A stretch of DNA of 64,000 bases from Xiphophorus maculatus (GCF_002775205.1 NC_036447.1:10776501-10840500), one strand, 5' to 3'; shown: positions 11,801 to 24,559, numbered from the stretch's first letter. Notes: generated by a model from the letters alone, not told the origin. Translations and numbers: made by a program.

Positions 11801-14800
11801 CTGTAAAGAAACAAACATGTTAAGACAGCCTATCAAGGTGTGTATGTCACTTCCTGTGGCAGCGTTCATATCTCACCACTACTTTCGTAGCTAAATATGT
11901 TCGCTCATTTTCTGCAGCTAAGTTTGTGATGCTTTCAGAGTAACGAAGAACAACAGAAGTAAAACACTAAAATTCAACATATTTAAGTGTTAAAATATCA
12001 ATGTCTGTTCAAAATGACTGTTTTATTCTCAGGCTGGAATGCTACATTTTAGTCCAACATCAAATCTAGTTTTGGTCTGGAAGGAAATTATCACTAAGAT
12101 TTCCTGAAGTCAATAAGTACGTACTAAAGAAAGCTTCATCCAATGCCGCCTTCTTTATTTTCATACTTCTAAAGGAAATCCACTGCTTCCAATCACCACT
12201 TAATCAGTAAACAGCCTGTCTGTTTGTAAAGTAATCTCAGTATCAGCATCAGCATCAGCATCATGCAGACCAAGAAATATAGCAAACAGATAAGAGATAA
12301 AGTTGTGGAGAAGGTTAATGTAGGTTTAGGCTTTAAGTGTTTTAGAAGTGTTTTCAGCATCTCATGAGTTTGACACAACTACAAACCTACCAAGACATAG
12401 TCATCCTCCTAAACTCTCAGGCCAGGCATTGATTTCATGCAAAGATCCTCACCTGCACAACTATTCGCTTGAATGCCACACAATGGCCTTTATGGAGGAG
12501 TGGCAAGAAGACATGATTAAAAGGAAGTCTTATTTTAAGGTTTGTCGTGAGGCATGTAGGAAACCTAGCAGCAGAAACCAGTTTTGTACACCATGTACTA
12601 ATTCTGTACTGTGAACACAATATCCCCTCAGTGAAACATGAGAGTGGCTGCACCATGATGTGGGGAATTTTTTTTTTGTCTTTGTTTTTTTTTAAAGAAT
12701 GGGCTTAGAATACAAAACCGGTAAATTTACTCTAAAAATATTGTATCTGTAATGGCAACCAAAGGAGATTCTATACAAAGTATTGACTCAGGGCAAGGCA
12801 AAGGCAATCAATTTCAGATTTTTAATTTAATAAAAAAATGAATTTGTAGTATAGTTTTTAGTTTTACTTCAACATGTAAATATTTAGTTTACAGACAGAT
12901 CCTTCTTATCCAATCTGGCTGGGCTTAAATTATTTGTCAAAGCTGCTAAAGATGTAGTTCTTTGTTTTGTTTTGTTTTCTTTTGTTATGTTTTATATATA
13001 TTTTTCAAGCATGTGTAGTTTTGGTTTATTTTACAATTTTGTTCTGCTTTCTGTTGGTCTATAATAGAAAATGCCAGTAACATGAAAATTGAAGGAAATG
13101 TGAGGGACTTTGAAAGCCAGGACATGTCATCAAACATTTTAAAGTAATCAAATCATTTAATGTTCTTAAGGGAGCCTGTGTTCACGTAAATCACTCCAAA
13201 TTATATTCCACAGTAAAAAACAGACAGTTTTACGGTCTGTGGGGCTTTTAAGGGAAAAATATTTAACTGTGTTTTGTTTACATTGAAAGAAACTTCTTTG
13301 TCATTCTGTCTCTGCGTTCATAGCAACAGCCCTGAGAATGACTATTCCTAATTAGTTTAATTAACATCATGGAAATCCAAACACATTATTGGTTTATTCA
13401 ACAACCCCACATTAATGCAAGACATAAAGTATACACCTACAAATAATTTTTGTTCTGCTGAAAACATTCCTGTTCTCTAGCATGAGGGAAACCCAGCTGG
13501 CGACTGCACTCAGTTGTTTATGATGCCTGATGAGGAGCTCTGCAAAGGGAGGCAGAGCCTTTAGTCTGATGAGAGCCTTTCATCAAGCTAATTAATGAAA
13601 ATAATTGCACCTAATGAGAATAATGTGCTAACCGTGCACAACAGCACGAATGAAAAATGATGTGTGCCCAGGTTTGAGTTAAAATATGTTTTGGAAGGGC
13701 GATTGGTTGATTTGTAATGATTAATGTGTGTTTACAGCAAAGAGATTGGGAAAGTTTACTCTTGTTTGTATGGAAAATCTACAAATGGAGTCCACCAAAA
13801 ATACCACAAATTCCAACTGAAGAAGTGGAGAAACTTCCTCTTTTCTGTTACAGTGAAAATGTGCTGAAATATTCTATTCCAAAGAAAATTCTCACAAATC
13901 ACAAGATTCACCAGGTTTCCTGTAAATGAATTCTATTGAACATCAAAATCAGACACATTAATCTATTAAGTATTGCAATCTCAAATGTTTTATTGTTTGT
14001 TTTTCTTCATATAGACCAAAATATATTATGATGTCAAAGGCTAAATACTATGGTTTTCAAAACTACAAAACAAAAAAATCTTAAATATCTGGTATGTATT
14101 TGTATTTAGTCTTCTGAGTCTCTATTTTACTGAATTTCCCTTTAAATCAATTTAAGCCTATTGAAGTACATCTCTACCAGCTTTGAAAAATAGTTTATGA
14201 TCAGCCATGTTGGATGGAAAGCATCTGTGAGCATCTTTTCTCTTTGTGTCACTGTCTATAAAAACCTGATTTGTGTAGAACACGTAGTTGTCCTGTCATT
14301 TGATTCTCCAATCAAAGATGTGGATCGCTACAGTTAGAACCAACATGAGACTCCTCTTTGCTGCTGCTGCTGTGTTCATCAGCGTTCTATAGTAAACTAT
14401 TTATTCTGAGACTAAATTAAAGTAGGTGGACTCTATTTAATAAATATGTGATGCCTGGAAGTAAATTGTTGCACTGAATTTTATTTAGGGGTGTAATGGT
14501 AATAAAGCTGAAAAACAAATCTGTGTCACACTATTCAGATTTTTATCTACTTCCTGTTTTAATTTAAAAGAAAGAAAAAAATACCTGGGTATCAAAACTT
14601 GTACGCCTGAGAGTAAGATCTGAAAAACAACAACAGCAAAAAATAATCACATACATTTAAAAGAAACCCTTTTAGCATGTGTTGTTCACATGCAGTTGGG
14701 ACTTTACGTTTTTATTCTTATACAAGCAAATGGACAGAAAAATGAGCAGAAACGCTCTGAGTCATGCATCGTAAAGGGGAAATGACATTCTGAAGAAGAG

Positions 14801-17800
14801 AACTTACCAACAACGTGGTCTCGAGCGTGCACTTTAGTCCAGAACTGTGCTTGTTGTCTGAAACAGAGCAATAAGGGCACTACTTAATATAAATACACCT
14901 ATGAGCAATGAAAATATGAATTTATGTAACACATTTGCATTTGGCTTTCATTTTAAGATATACATAATAATGTATGTGTGAGGAACACAATTGTTCCTGT
15001 GGTGCAAAAATGTACAATCATTTTGTGAAGAAACTACGTGCTCTTTGCAGCATCCATCAGAGCTGTGAATGCATTACCTTCTCTTCTTTTCCTTGGCAGC
15101 TGCTTTTACTTAGGAGAAGTGAAAATGAGAGAAAAAGAGACATTACGACTTCCGCAAATGAAGAAAAGCAAGTTTAAGTAAGGAAGAGGAGTTTCTTGTG
15201 GAATCTACCTTTCCTCTTAACCAGCACACCCACAAAAACCGCAGAGCAGAGGAATAATATGGCTGCAGAGAAGGAGCCCAGTACAAGAGGCCAGTCCACA
15301 CCTGGAACACAAGCATTGTCCATTGTCCAAAAATTAAGGAGAAAAATAAAATGTTAAATACAAGCACAATTATATATTCATATCTGGCTGCAATGATTCC
15401 CCCATCCTTTCCCATTTAATGATTTAACAAATGAGAAATTACCTTTTAATGTTGGAGGGGAATTTCCTGAAAAATGCAAGAAAAGAAACTGTCAAAAATT
15501 AAAGCATCTAAAACACTGCATATACAGTAGTAGCACAGCAGGTCTCTACCTGTAGCTAAAGCCAGAGGGAAGCTTCTCTCCGAGAGGCTCCATGTGCTTC
15601 CTAACGGAGTCCTGTACTGGCACTGATAAAAGGTCACTGGTGAATCCTGGACAGGCACAGGGAATGTGACTTGATGTTGCAAAGCTTTTGCACGGTAAGT
15701 TGCGACAAGACGTTCGCTGTCAGCAACGTAAAGTAAAAACACAGAGCCAGGATATGCAGGGGATCCTGTACAGAGCAAATGCCACACGTCTGTCTGCTGC
15801 TGGAGAACCAGGGAGGGCACAGGAAGCACACCTAGGAGCAACAAACAGCCAACCAACAATAAACCTGTAAAACTACATACCAGATAGACTTGAGGTTATT
15901 CATAAATTATGTTAACCTCATCCAGGTTTTTATAATTTTCTGTCATATTTAGGAGTGAAAAGTAAGGTTTTTAAAAGTTTGGAATTCTACATTATAACTA
16001 AAACATGACATGGCATAAAGAGACAATGCATTTTAGCATTTTCTAAATCTGTGTAAATAAAAATTGATTATCTTGTCCTTGAATTTTTAGCTTCAACTCT
16101 GTCAATATTTCTATCTCTCTGTCATTCAAACCTTATATCTTGTCTCTTGAGACCATGATTTTGGCCCTCAGGGAAAACGTTTTGAGACCTCTTGTGAATT
16201 GGCTAGACATAGGTTACTGAAGTAATAAAATAAATCCTCACCTCTAATCGTGACCTGCACCACATTGCTGACAGATGAATTAACCAATCCCTTTTTACTG
16301 TTGATCTGGTAGAGGCAGGTATACTGTCCCTCCTCGCCTCCTCTTACTGGTCCCACATTGAAGACCCCTGGCTGTGGATCAGGGTTTGACACCTGACTGG
16401 CCTGATGCAGCGGGATGGCAGATGTTATCCCTGTTTGCTCCCTCAGCAAAAGAAACATTGCAGGTTTGCTAGACTGGGACTGTAACTGGTTTGAATGAAT
16501 GGGGACGCTACATCGGAAGTGGAGCGTGTCTCCCAGTGTCACCACACCATCGGAGGGCTGTACGGATAAGACCGGAGAGGGACACGAAGAAATGGGAGGA
16601 GTCGGGGTGTCAGCTGTTTTGACAAAAAAAAAAAAAACAGAAACACTGAAATGTTATCTTGACCAGTCAAAGTGTAATTCTGAAGCACAGTCAAAACAAC
16701 ACCACTGTTGCACAATGTATAAATTAGCAAAACATGAGTCCTAAAATCTGAACTGCCATACTGTTGAAATGTGCTACACAAACAAAAAATGCATAAAACA
16801 CAATATAAAATCTATCTATGCCTTTTGAAAGTAAAGGTTACCTTTTGAAAGTAGCATCTTTTGAGCAGGTGTAAGTTTATTATTAAGCCCACATTTCTGT
16901 ATGAACATTGAATCACCATGAACTACTGAGCCTGTTTTTGGGATGCAGGAGCAGGGGAGGAGGGCACTATTAGCTTTTTCAAAAGAGGACCAGCATACAG
17001 AACATTGCTGTAATCCAAGTGAGATATAACAAAGCATATCCAAAGTTCATTGATGGAATATAGGACTTTGAAATGGAGCTTTAAGAATAAAATGTTTGTT
17101 TTAATCATCGAGCAGAACTTTTAAAGTTTATGACAGAGTGTGTTGCCAATTGATGTCAAAATGAATTTAGTAGATCTTTACCATACAGATTATCATTCTA
17201 ATTATAATATCTCTTTGGCTTCTTAAGGGTAAGGAAGCTCTGTGCTGTGGCAAGACTTGATCAAAATTGTGACCCATTAAATTCTTATGAAATCACTGTA
17301 ACTGCTTATTATAAAACTCTGTTCCCTGCACTCTTAATAGAAATGGAGCTTAGAGACTGTCCGTTAAAAAAATCAAAATAATAGCAGAGTGATCAAGGTA
17401 GTGTTTAATTTAAAATAAAAGTTGTACTACAGCATGTTGTAAGGTATCTGGGACACAATCAGACATCAGAGAATTGATTAGACCGTCAATACAATGGCAA
17501 GTTATTTGTGACATACTTGATTTTACATATCAGTATTTGGAACCAGCAGTCCAGGATGAGCACCACCTCTCATCCAGTCACTGCTGGAGATATAGGCACC
17601 AGCCCCCTCTGCAACTGAGACAATACATGGATGAAGTGTGTTATATCTACAATACTGCCATATTCCTAGTTCCTAACCAAACTTCCCTTTGTGAGTGGGA
17701 GTAGTTTAAACCAGTACCATTGTTTGATCTTTTTGTTTGTGTGTGTGCATGTATCTGTGGGTGTGTGTAGTTTCTATATGAAGCGCAGGATGTTACCACT

Positions 17801-19045
17801 GCTATCCACACCCACAGAGCTGAGGACAATAAGAGACCACAAACAGCAGCTGCATACAGAAGTGTGTTTTTGGGGTTACTGTAGAGCGGATGGGAGTGTT
17901 TATTTTATACCCTGTGTGAAATCTCAACCGGCTGCAGATTTAACCTGCAAACCATGTGACTCATTTGGATTTCTACTTAACAGTCAGTTTCATTCTCCAT
18001 ATAATTCATAGCTGACCAGGTAATAGTGATATTTTTAACGGCGCAGAAATAAACCATGTAGGTTGAAATAAAGAAGAGAAACATGTATTCTTTCTTAACT
18101 TGACACCAAAACATTTTCTCAAAAATGACAAAAGCTGAGTTAGAGCTTAATTCATTTTTAGGGCTGCTAGCATTTGATCAAATGGGGAAGTTGTAAAAAC
18201 TTACCTATTTTTTCCTTTAGTTGCAAGTAGGGGCTGAACAGACTGTATTGTCCCTCTTGGTTCTTGTATAAGCAGCAGTAAAGATGCTGCTGGGCTGAAT
18301 CTGGTTCATCCATCCTGACAGTGAAGTGAACCTGCTGAACTGCGTAGGGCAGTTCACGCGAGTCCATCTCAATAAAATGAGAAAATAGTACACTGAATAT
18401 AATCACAGAATATGTCAAACGCGCTTTACATAATGAAACTGTTTAACTGTTTAATTTAATTTTTTTTTAAAAACTCAATTTACTTTTTTGGTGTCACTGT
18501 ACAACATGAACACAACGCCACTGTGGCCCCTAGGAGCTCGGCAGACCAGGACCGCTGAGTCTCCTGACCTTGAGTAGATGTCCAAGGTAGGAGTCGGAAG
18601 AGTGGGAGAGGAAGTGGAGGCTGACACTCTTTCTGCATGAAGGAAAGATAAAATACAAGTTACCCAACTTCCCTAAGAAATAACATCATCTTCAAACATG
18701 GAAATAAAAGATTGCTTCATCAGATGTTCAAGTTGACTAAACAGACGATTTCAGTTGAAAATTAGAACACTAAAACATAGAATTGTTTTTTAACATAATA
18801 TATTTTATTGTTACTCGATAATAGATAAGTACTGACATAAGTTTTCTCCCACAAACAGAATTTTTCAATGAAAAACTGAAAGATAAAATTTCAAACAGAT
18901 TTCTGTTCAAATGCTTACCCAAAAGTTGTAAGAAAGCGAGTATAGGGGGATAAAGCCAGAGTGAGCGACCACTGACACACGGCATCCTTGACCCAAAAAG
19001 AAGACTGACTGAAGTAAATAAGGCACCTCCAAACATATGCTTCAT
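11766..19045 (-). CDS. Ig-superfamily membrane receptor, 441 aa, ten exons
   Basis: A minus-strand gene with coding exons 18919-19045, 18484-18632, 18205-18367, 16242-16613, 15550-15831, 15443-15466, 15209-15301, 15078-15108, 14808-14857 and 11766-11800. Every junction has AG/GT borders and a matching phase, and the total of 1326 nt gives 441 residues. Layout: hydrophobic signal region (1-42), Ig-like domain 1 (about 60-143; Cys73 and Cys123/124), domain 2 (about 160-270; Cys181 and Cys246), domain 3 (about 272-363; Cys291 and Cys341), a short stalk, a transmembrane segment (377-400) and a 41-residue basic tail. There is one N-glycosylation sequon at Asn258. The tail has no tyrosine, so no ITIM or ITAM, and the membrane segment has no charged residue for adaptor pairing. 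It resembles fish leukocyte-type Ig receptors (FCRL or LILR-like), but ligand and name are unknown. The start could be Met1, Met4 or Met21; Met21 gives the most usual signal-peptide length. Confidence 0.85.
12290..12800 (+). mobile_element. Internally deleted Tc1-like transposon remnant
   Basis: Plus-strand text matches a Tc1-like transposase region in order: 'aagttgtggagaaggtt', 'aaacctaccaagacat', 'ggcctttatggaggagtgg', 'ggcatgtaggaaacc' and 'tcagtgaaacatgagag'. It then jumps to the 3' end of the frame, 'acaaagtattgactcaggg'. Much of the catalytic half is missing and the frame is broken. It lies in the last intron of the Ig-receptor gene. Confidence 0.75.
14280..14590 (-). mobile_element. 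Tc1-like transposon fragment
   Basis: 'gtagttgtcctgtcatttga' followed by 'gattctcc' and, further on, 'ggtggactctattt' and 'gcactgaattttatttaggg' match the antisense 5' half of the same Tc1-like family, with an internal deletion. It is inactive. Confidence 0.65.
14808..14857 (-). CDS. Ig-receptor exon 9 (tail)
   Basis: A 50-nt exon with acceptor CTGTTTCAG and donor G/GTAAGT. It encodes QQAQFWTKVHARDHVV. No tyrosine signalling motif is present. Confidence 0.75.
15078..15108 (-). CDS. Ig-receptor exon 8 (basic tail)
   Basis: A 31-nt exon encoding VKAAAKEKKR, a basic juxtamembrane run. Acceptor CTCCTAAG, donor AAG/GTAATG. Confidence 0.7.
15209..15301 (-). CDS. Ig-receptor exon 7 (transmembrane segment)
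   Basis: A 93-nt phase-1 exon encoding a 24-residue hydrophobic helix (PLVLGSFSAAILFLCSAVFV and on) followed by the stop-transfer residues KRK. No acidic or basic residue lies inside the helix. Confidence 0.9.
15443..15466 (-). CDS. Ig-receptor exon 6 (stalk microexon)
   Basis: A 24-nt exon between TTTTTCAG and GTAATT, keeping phase 1. It encodes GNSPPTLK, a short proline-containing stalk between domain 3 and the membrane. Confidence 0.75.
15550..15831 (-). CDS. Ig-receptor exon 5 (Ig domain 3)
   Basis: A 282-nt exon with phase-1 borders encoding LQQQTDVWHLLCTG and PVTFYQCQYRT. The upstream stretch that looks like a signal peptide (MLVGCLLLLG) is intron read-through ending in the acceptor CTCCTAG. 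Confidence 0.9.
16242..16613 (-). CDS. Ig-receptor exon 4 (Ig domain 2)
   Basis: A 372-nt exon with phase-1 borders, the standard Ig-domain module. It contains GDTLHFRCSV and GEEGQYTCLYQ, the paired cysteine strands, and the sequon NSS. Confidence 0.9.
16920..17110 (-). mobile_element. Relic of LINE reverse transcriptase
   Basis: A short minus-strand frame contains ICFVISHLDYSNVLYAGPL, resembling the late RT-domain stretch of fish L2/CR1/jockey-type elements (SRLDYCNSLY region). It is only about 60 codons, with no start or catalytic motif. It lies in the intron between Ig-receptor exons 3 and 4. Confidence 0.5.
17110..17520. other. Intron DNA, nothing recognised
   Basis: AT-rich intron between two retroposon fragments of the Ig-receptor gene. 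No feature seen. Confidence 0.4.
17520..17650 (+). mobile_element. LINE/SINE 3'-end fragment
   Basis: Contains TGCTGGAGATATAGGCACCA, then CCCCCTCTGC and ACATGGATGAAG. This resembles the fish retroposon tail 'gctggagataggcaccagc ... atggatgg'. It may belong with the RT relic nearby. Confidence 0.5.
18205..18367 (-). CDS. Ig-receptor exon 3 (second half of Ig domain 1)
   Basis: Encodes residues 93-146, including QQHLYCCLYKNQEGQYS, the F strand with its cysteine. Acceptor TTATTGAG, donor ATAG/GTAAGT. Ig domain 1 is thus split by a phase-0 intron, unlike domains 2 and 3. Confidence 0.8.
18484..18632 (-). CDS. Ig-receptor exon 2 (first half of Ig domain 1)
   Basis: Acceptor CATGCAG, donor AAAAAA/GTAAAT, phase 1 to phase 0. 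It encodes a serine/threonine/proline-rich lead and GDSAVLVCRAPRGHSG, the first cysteine strand of an Ig fold. Confidence 0.8.
18919..19045 (-). CDS. Ig-receptor exon 1 (signal sequence)
   Basis: Encodes residues 1-42 with hydrophobic stretches ALFTSVSLLFG and LWLYPPILAFLQLL. It ends in phase 1 at donor G/GTAAGC. Met1 is at 19043-19045, with Met4 and Met21 as alternative starts. Confidence 0.75.
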
Positions 19046-19449
19046 TCTTTCTCTCCCCTGTTTTCCTCTCTCTGTGTTTTCTTAATGCATCTGACATCCT
19101 CTTGAAGACGGAGCAATGGGGGAAGTCAAACCTGTAAGCACACTTCCTTTTTTGGAGATCACTGGGCGGATATGTGGTATGATGAGAATTAATAGCAGTC
19201 TTTACTTCAATCAGAACCAAACCAAATGTGAAAAGCTCTGTGTCAACATAAAGAAGTAGAGCACTGAGATTTACAATCCAGTCATCGAACGTCACAACTA
19301 CTGTAAAAGTTGTGCTTATATCGCTCAAAAGACATAAATAACTGAAAAGTATTTTTTCCTCCTGCTGTAAATTTGCCCTTAGTGTAAAGTCTGTCATTCT
19401 TCCTTTCTGTTTTTATTTTTATCTGTTAACCTACATACATACTTCAACT

Positions 19450-19500
19450 TGATGACCGGAATTTTCCCTCTGTATGACAATAAAGGATATTTCTATCCAA
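19450..19500 (+). repeat. Retroposon-tail-like fragment
   Basis: Contains TTTTCCCTCTGTATGACAAT and AAAGGATATTTCTATCC, close to the common fish tail 'ttccctctgggattaataaa' followed by 'gtatctatc'. It lies upstream of the Ig-receptor gene. Confidence 0.35.
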
Positions 19501-22500
19501 TTTTAAAATGTGTTGAGTACTCTACTATTTCAGGCATAAAGGCTTGTCTTACCACTAAGCTGCAGTAATGTAGTAAGACAAGGCCTTGTTTATACAAAAA
19601 CGATTTTATCAGTGAAACAGTAACATCTTGTGGGATGTTTGAATGTCATCTATAAGAACAAGAGTGAGGAGAAAGAGTCAGGGAGCCCTTATGCCTTTTT
19701 AAAAAGTTTGAATATGCCAGAAAAACATATATTTATATCTTATTAAAATGAGAAATAGACTTTTTTAATGAGATACATTTGTCACTGAAACTTTCTTGTA
19801 ATGAGAAATTGCACCTGGATTCGTTTCTTAGCTTAGTTTCAGGCCACTATTATCTTTTCTTTTAACATTTTGTGTACTTTTGACCAAAAGATATGCACAG
19901 TTCACTGGTTTTAGGAAAAAAATACAAATCTATTTCATCTGAAGTGATTTAAGGGATGTTAGTATTGTTGTCTGGACACATGAAGGGGTGTTATCACACA
20001 CACAAAACTGAGCTGACTGATCAGCTGACAGATCAGCTGTTTCCTGATGACCCAGATTGTTGTATTGTAATATGTAGTAATTTTTAAGATGATGTTAGCA
20101 TTTTGGAAGTGTTTTGCAGAGAAATTAAATTTTGGTGGTATTTTTAGACTATTATTAAAAGAATTATTTTCCTTTTGACTGTTTATCATAGCAGGAATCA
20201 ACTATGATTATTGTCCTTTGTTGTTCCTTATAACACAACAGCGTGAAACAATTGTAAACATATTTACTTGTAAACATTGTTGTTAGCCAGCCAGTAGAGA
20301 GAACAGCACTGCAGTATGTTACTCACCCCTCCTTGCAAATATTTATTTGCAGGGCAACATGAAGGTTTATTTATGGCTTTTAGCAGAGTTGTGGCATGTT
20401 TGTCTGCTTAATATAGATTTGATCAAATTAAAAGTAAATAAAAACTCAAAATGAAAATTTGTTTTTTGGCAATAATGTCCAAAGTTATAGAAATATTATG
20501 TGTTGATTTGGCTTGTTCCTTTTAATTTACATTTGTTCTGTTGTGGTAAAGACAATTATGACAATACCAAAGCTTTTGTGAAGGCACTCTACATCTAAAT
20601 AGTTTGGTTTGGATCTTTAGTTTTTGTCATTAGTAATTGTTATTTTGTGTATCAACTTCAATTATTCAGAATAATGTTTCCTCCTAAAGTCTTGTGAATT
20701 CTATCACCGTTTTTCTTTCAGTGACGGTCATCTGACTCTTTATTTGCTCTGAAAACCCCACAATTTCACAAGTTCCCTGTTTCGCCATCAGTGTGTAGCA
20801 TTTTTTTTACATCAGAGTTTCTACAAATTTTAGTTCAAGAATTCAGTGTCCTAGAATCGAAGCTTGTACAGAATTATTAGATGCAGTTTTCTATAAAGTG
20901 AGGGCTCTGCTTGTCTTATTCCTAAAATACCTACAATGTGATTCCTATGGTTTTTATCAGTGCATATGGACCTGATCTGTTACTGTGTGTTGCCATGGTT
21001 CTCAGCATGTCAGCATAATTGAACGGTTTCCCTGATTGGCTCCCTAGTGAGGTGGTGCTTTTCAGCAGGAACATTGTGGAGGCGCTGATTAGCTCCTCTG
21101 GGAAGTGTCTCACTGACCTGGGAAACGGAAAGTGAATGCAGATGATAACTCAAAGACATGTATCCTGGCAGATCCTGTAAAGTATAATGACACATTCTAC
21201 ATTTACACTGGACTGTGCAGTTTTTTTGTATATCTTTCATCAGTTTTGACATAGACTGTTTAAAAGATTTATCTTGGATTGGTAAGTTATGATTTTTTGC
21301 GTCTAGTGTAACGAGTTCACCTCTTTTATTGGCATTTCTGTGTTGGTTTTGTTAACTATTTTTCAAACATATTTGAAAAATATGGGTTTTTGTTTTGGGG
21401 GTAAATAAAAACCCTCCATGCTATACTACTTGCTCCCTGATACACACGCCTACACCCCCCCGCCCACGCCTACACACACGCTTGTGTTTCTATTCCTACT
21501 TGGACATTGCACAGACTTCCAGTCAGCTGTGTAAAACTATTTACAGTGACTGCCCTATGACACACATGCTCCTACTATTAATAATTGTTGTCCTCTAAGA
21601 GAAGGACGGGTAGAAAAATGTATTTTAAAATTTGTTGCTTTTTTTAATCATATGGCTTTTAAGAAAAACAAATAGTAATATTTGCTGCTTAAACCATAAA
21701 AGTGTTTTCATGAGCTTGTTTGGAGAATAAATAATAACCTTTGATAAATAAATTAAAGAACAGAAATTAGATTTTCCTTTTAAAAAATTAGACACTACTT
21801 CTAAGTAGTTTCTTTCTTTGTAATTATGGTGGTATTAAAATACAAATAAGAAGAAGCAGACAGCCTATTGGATGGATGAGTAAATTTATTGTTCAGTCTC
21901 AATGTTAAGTAGGTTTTAGACAGAAATAACAAAATTAGAGTAATAGTTTAAGAAGTTTGAAAAAATAATAATCAAAAAGGAAAATTGAGGAATTAATAGA
22001 AAGTTATTACTTATTTTATTTGCAACTTACTGTCCAAATTCACCATTTTATAGCAGAAAATAATTATTTGCAAAGAAACCACTTCATTTAAACCAAAGTG
22101 TTGTCATTACTGGCTGCTCTCACATTAGTTAATTTTTTAAGTAACTTACTAACTACCATGGGATAGCATTTGTCATTATCTACTCCAGTTTGTTTGTGAA
22201 TGAGTAAAGTTCTCCTGAATGAGTATAAGTTTATCCTTTTTTAAGTTTCTGCTTCATTGAGTTCTCCACTTGGTGGCAGTGTTCAGCTACAGACGCCAAA
22301 CAGGCACACCAAGACATATTCACTTTGGCATCAGAGATCCACTGAAATATTTGCTGATGATTGAATGACAGATGAGTTTAACTCACGTTTACAGTAATTA
22401 AACACGAGTTTATCTTCAGGACTACATGTTTATCTGCAGGACTACATGCAGATGTTAATGTTTTCTACTGTTTTGCTAGACACAATTTCAAACTGTAGCA

Positions 22501-23690
22501 TGGGTTGACAGAAATACTTGTCACTGAGATAGAAAAATAGAAGGAAATGTGTTATACTTGATAGGTACTTTATATCAAGTCTATTCAGCACTGACAAAAA
22601 AAATAAGCTTATTAGACTTTAGCTAATTTAATTCACTTCTTGGTGTTTCTGTAAATTAATCTTGCTGTGAAATGACTTCTTATTCATGTGTTTGAAATGT
22701 ATTTTGCACATTTTGATTTTCACTGCAAAAGAGGCAGTTAAAAGTTTCAATAGGTCAGCTGAGAAGCGCTCGTAAAATATTCACACTGTGAAATGCAATA
22801 CTGTTGCTATCAAGTTGAAAATACAGCACTTCCTTTTCTTAACCCTCCGTACTTCCCTGTCAGACCTGCTTAATCACATGATATTCTGTCGCAAACATCA
22901 AGTCCTGGACAGCAGGAGGAATTTCATTGATGATTGCTTTGCATTTCAGTTTGTCTGCTCAGTAAACGGTAGGTAAGACTTTCTGTTACAAGTTCAGTTC
23001 CTGCTTGCTCTTAAAGGTTTCAAACATCATCATACTAAGTAAGTAAATTCCATGGGATAACTATTATTAGTGGCACTTATTGATATTATTAAGTGCCAAA
23101 GTCAAATATTAACAAAATTTGTAATTTAGATCAATTTACCAACTAAAGCACCACCTAATTATCAGGAAATCATACTCAAATAGCTTTCAGGCTCAATAAT
23201 TGTTTCATGAATACCTGCTAGATGAGGTGTGGTAGTAAATAATGATAGGTTCAAGTTTATACACTCATTTTCTTAAATGGCAAGCCTGGAGTACAAACGG
23301 AATAAACACAAAGTTTCCAGAATTATTAAAGTAAGTACTTCAACCTGACCTTAATTAACAAACCTCTACATAGCTGGTAATGCTCGAGTAAACTGCTAAA
23401 TAAAAGGAAAAACTGATGAACTTTGGAAATAAAATAGTAAAAAAGAAACATTTAAGAATAAAACCAATAAATAAAGTTATGCAGTAATATCAGTTTATAC
23501 ATTTATGCCAAAAACTAGGTTTATTTTCAGAAATTTGGATTGAGGCTAAATTAGCTTTAAACTGATTAAGAGTAGTGTAGGATTAATTAATGAAAGATTA
23601 ATTTCAATCATTAATCTTTAATTGATGGTTAAAGGCAACAATTGGTTACGGAGGCCATTTTCGGAAAGTTGTTCAGACAGTTGTTCATTT
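19500..23690. other. Intergenic DNA between divergent genes, no gene seen
   Basis: AT-rich sequence. A somewhat richer patch near 20940-21180 has short open frames on the minus strand but no splice logic or domain. I see nothing else. Confidence 0.4.
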
Positions 23691-23699
23691 TCGGAAACA

Positions 23700-23760
23700 G
23701 ATTTCTCTTCCTGAGCTCTGCTGCTCCTCCAGAGTAACCATGGGACTCCTGGCTGCATAA
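23700..23760 (-). mobile_element. Short Tc1-like fragment
   Basis: 'tgctcctccagagtaaccat' followed by 'gggactcctggctgc' matches the antisense early part of the Tc1-like transposase region. It is only about 60 bp. Confidence 0.55.
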
Positions 23761-24559
23761 CGATTGAAAAAAATATATAACAGCTTCACTTTACAACCAT
23801 GTGCAACTTCTTCTTGGTCTATCTCATTAAATTCCCTTGTAATACTTGCAGTTTGTGGTTCTGAAGTGATAAAATGTAAAACACGTTAATGTAGTATGAA
23901 TACTTGTACGAGCTTTATGTAAATGTTTCGTCAGATTTTCACATTTGCATGGTTCCTTTGTTGAATCTTTGCAAAGTTGCATTCAAGCTTGTATGAGAGC
24001 AAGTGGTTTCATTTGTGAAAAGCAATTGTCTAAAGTGCCAAAGTGTTGCTGTAGCAAACAGACTGAGGTATGCCAGAGATCCCCTGGAGAGTTTAAAGAG
24101 GTGTGTTTGTGCATGTCAGGGTTAGGAAAAGAGGAGGAGGAAACATGAGAAGAGTCTCATTATTGTAAGAGGAGTTGTAGAAGAGGATTTATTACTCTGC
24201 TCTCCCATGCTATTTGTCTTCTTAAAAGCATGAACTCCTACATGCACTGTTGTAGACAATGTAAAATATCATCCGTGGTGCTTATCCTCACTAGTATCGT
24301 CTATTTTTCATAGCGAACCAGAATTCACTCCAGAACCTGCTGCTGAATCTTTCACCTGCACATTTTTGTACATCACAGCTTAGATTAAAAAGCAGCACTA
24401 TCAGGTCCAGATCAAAAAGGTGAACAAAATTTTAAAACAACATCCTAAAATCACATATAAAGCTCTGCCATGACAACCACAAGGGATCCTAAGTAGTCAA
24501 GTGATGTTGTCTAAATGTGTTAACTTTCCCCAACCAACATACATAACTTTACATACTAC

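Noticed and set aside
14318..14392. Short frame resembling a signal peptide (MRLLFAAAAVFISVL) after a TATAAAA, as if a secreted-protein first exon
   Set aside because: The surrounding text aligns in order with the antisense Tc1-like transposase region, so the resemblance is accidental.
18915..19397. 160-codon minus-strand frame over Ig-receptor exon 1
   Set aside because: The frame differs from the one that joins exon 2 in phase and shows no domain.
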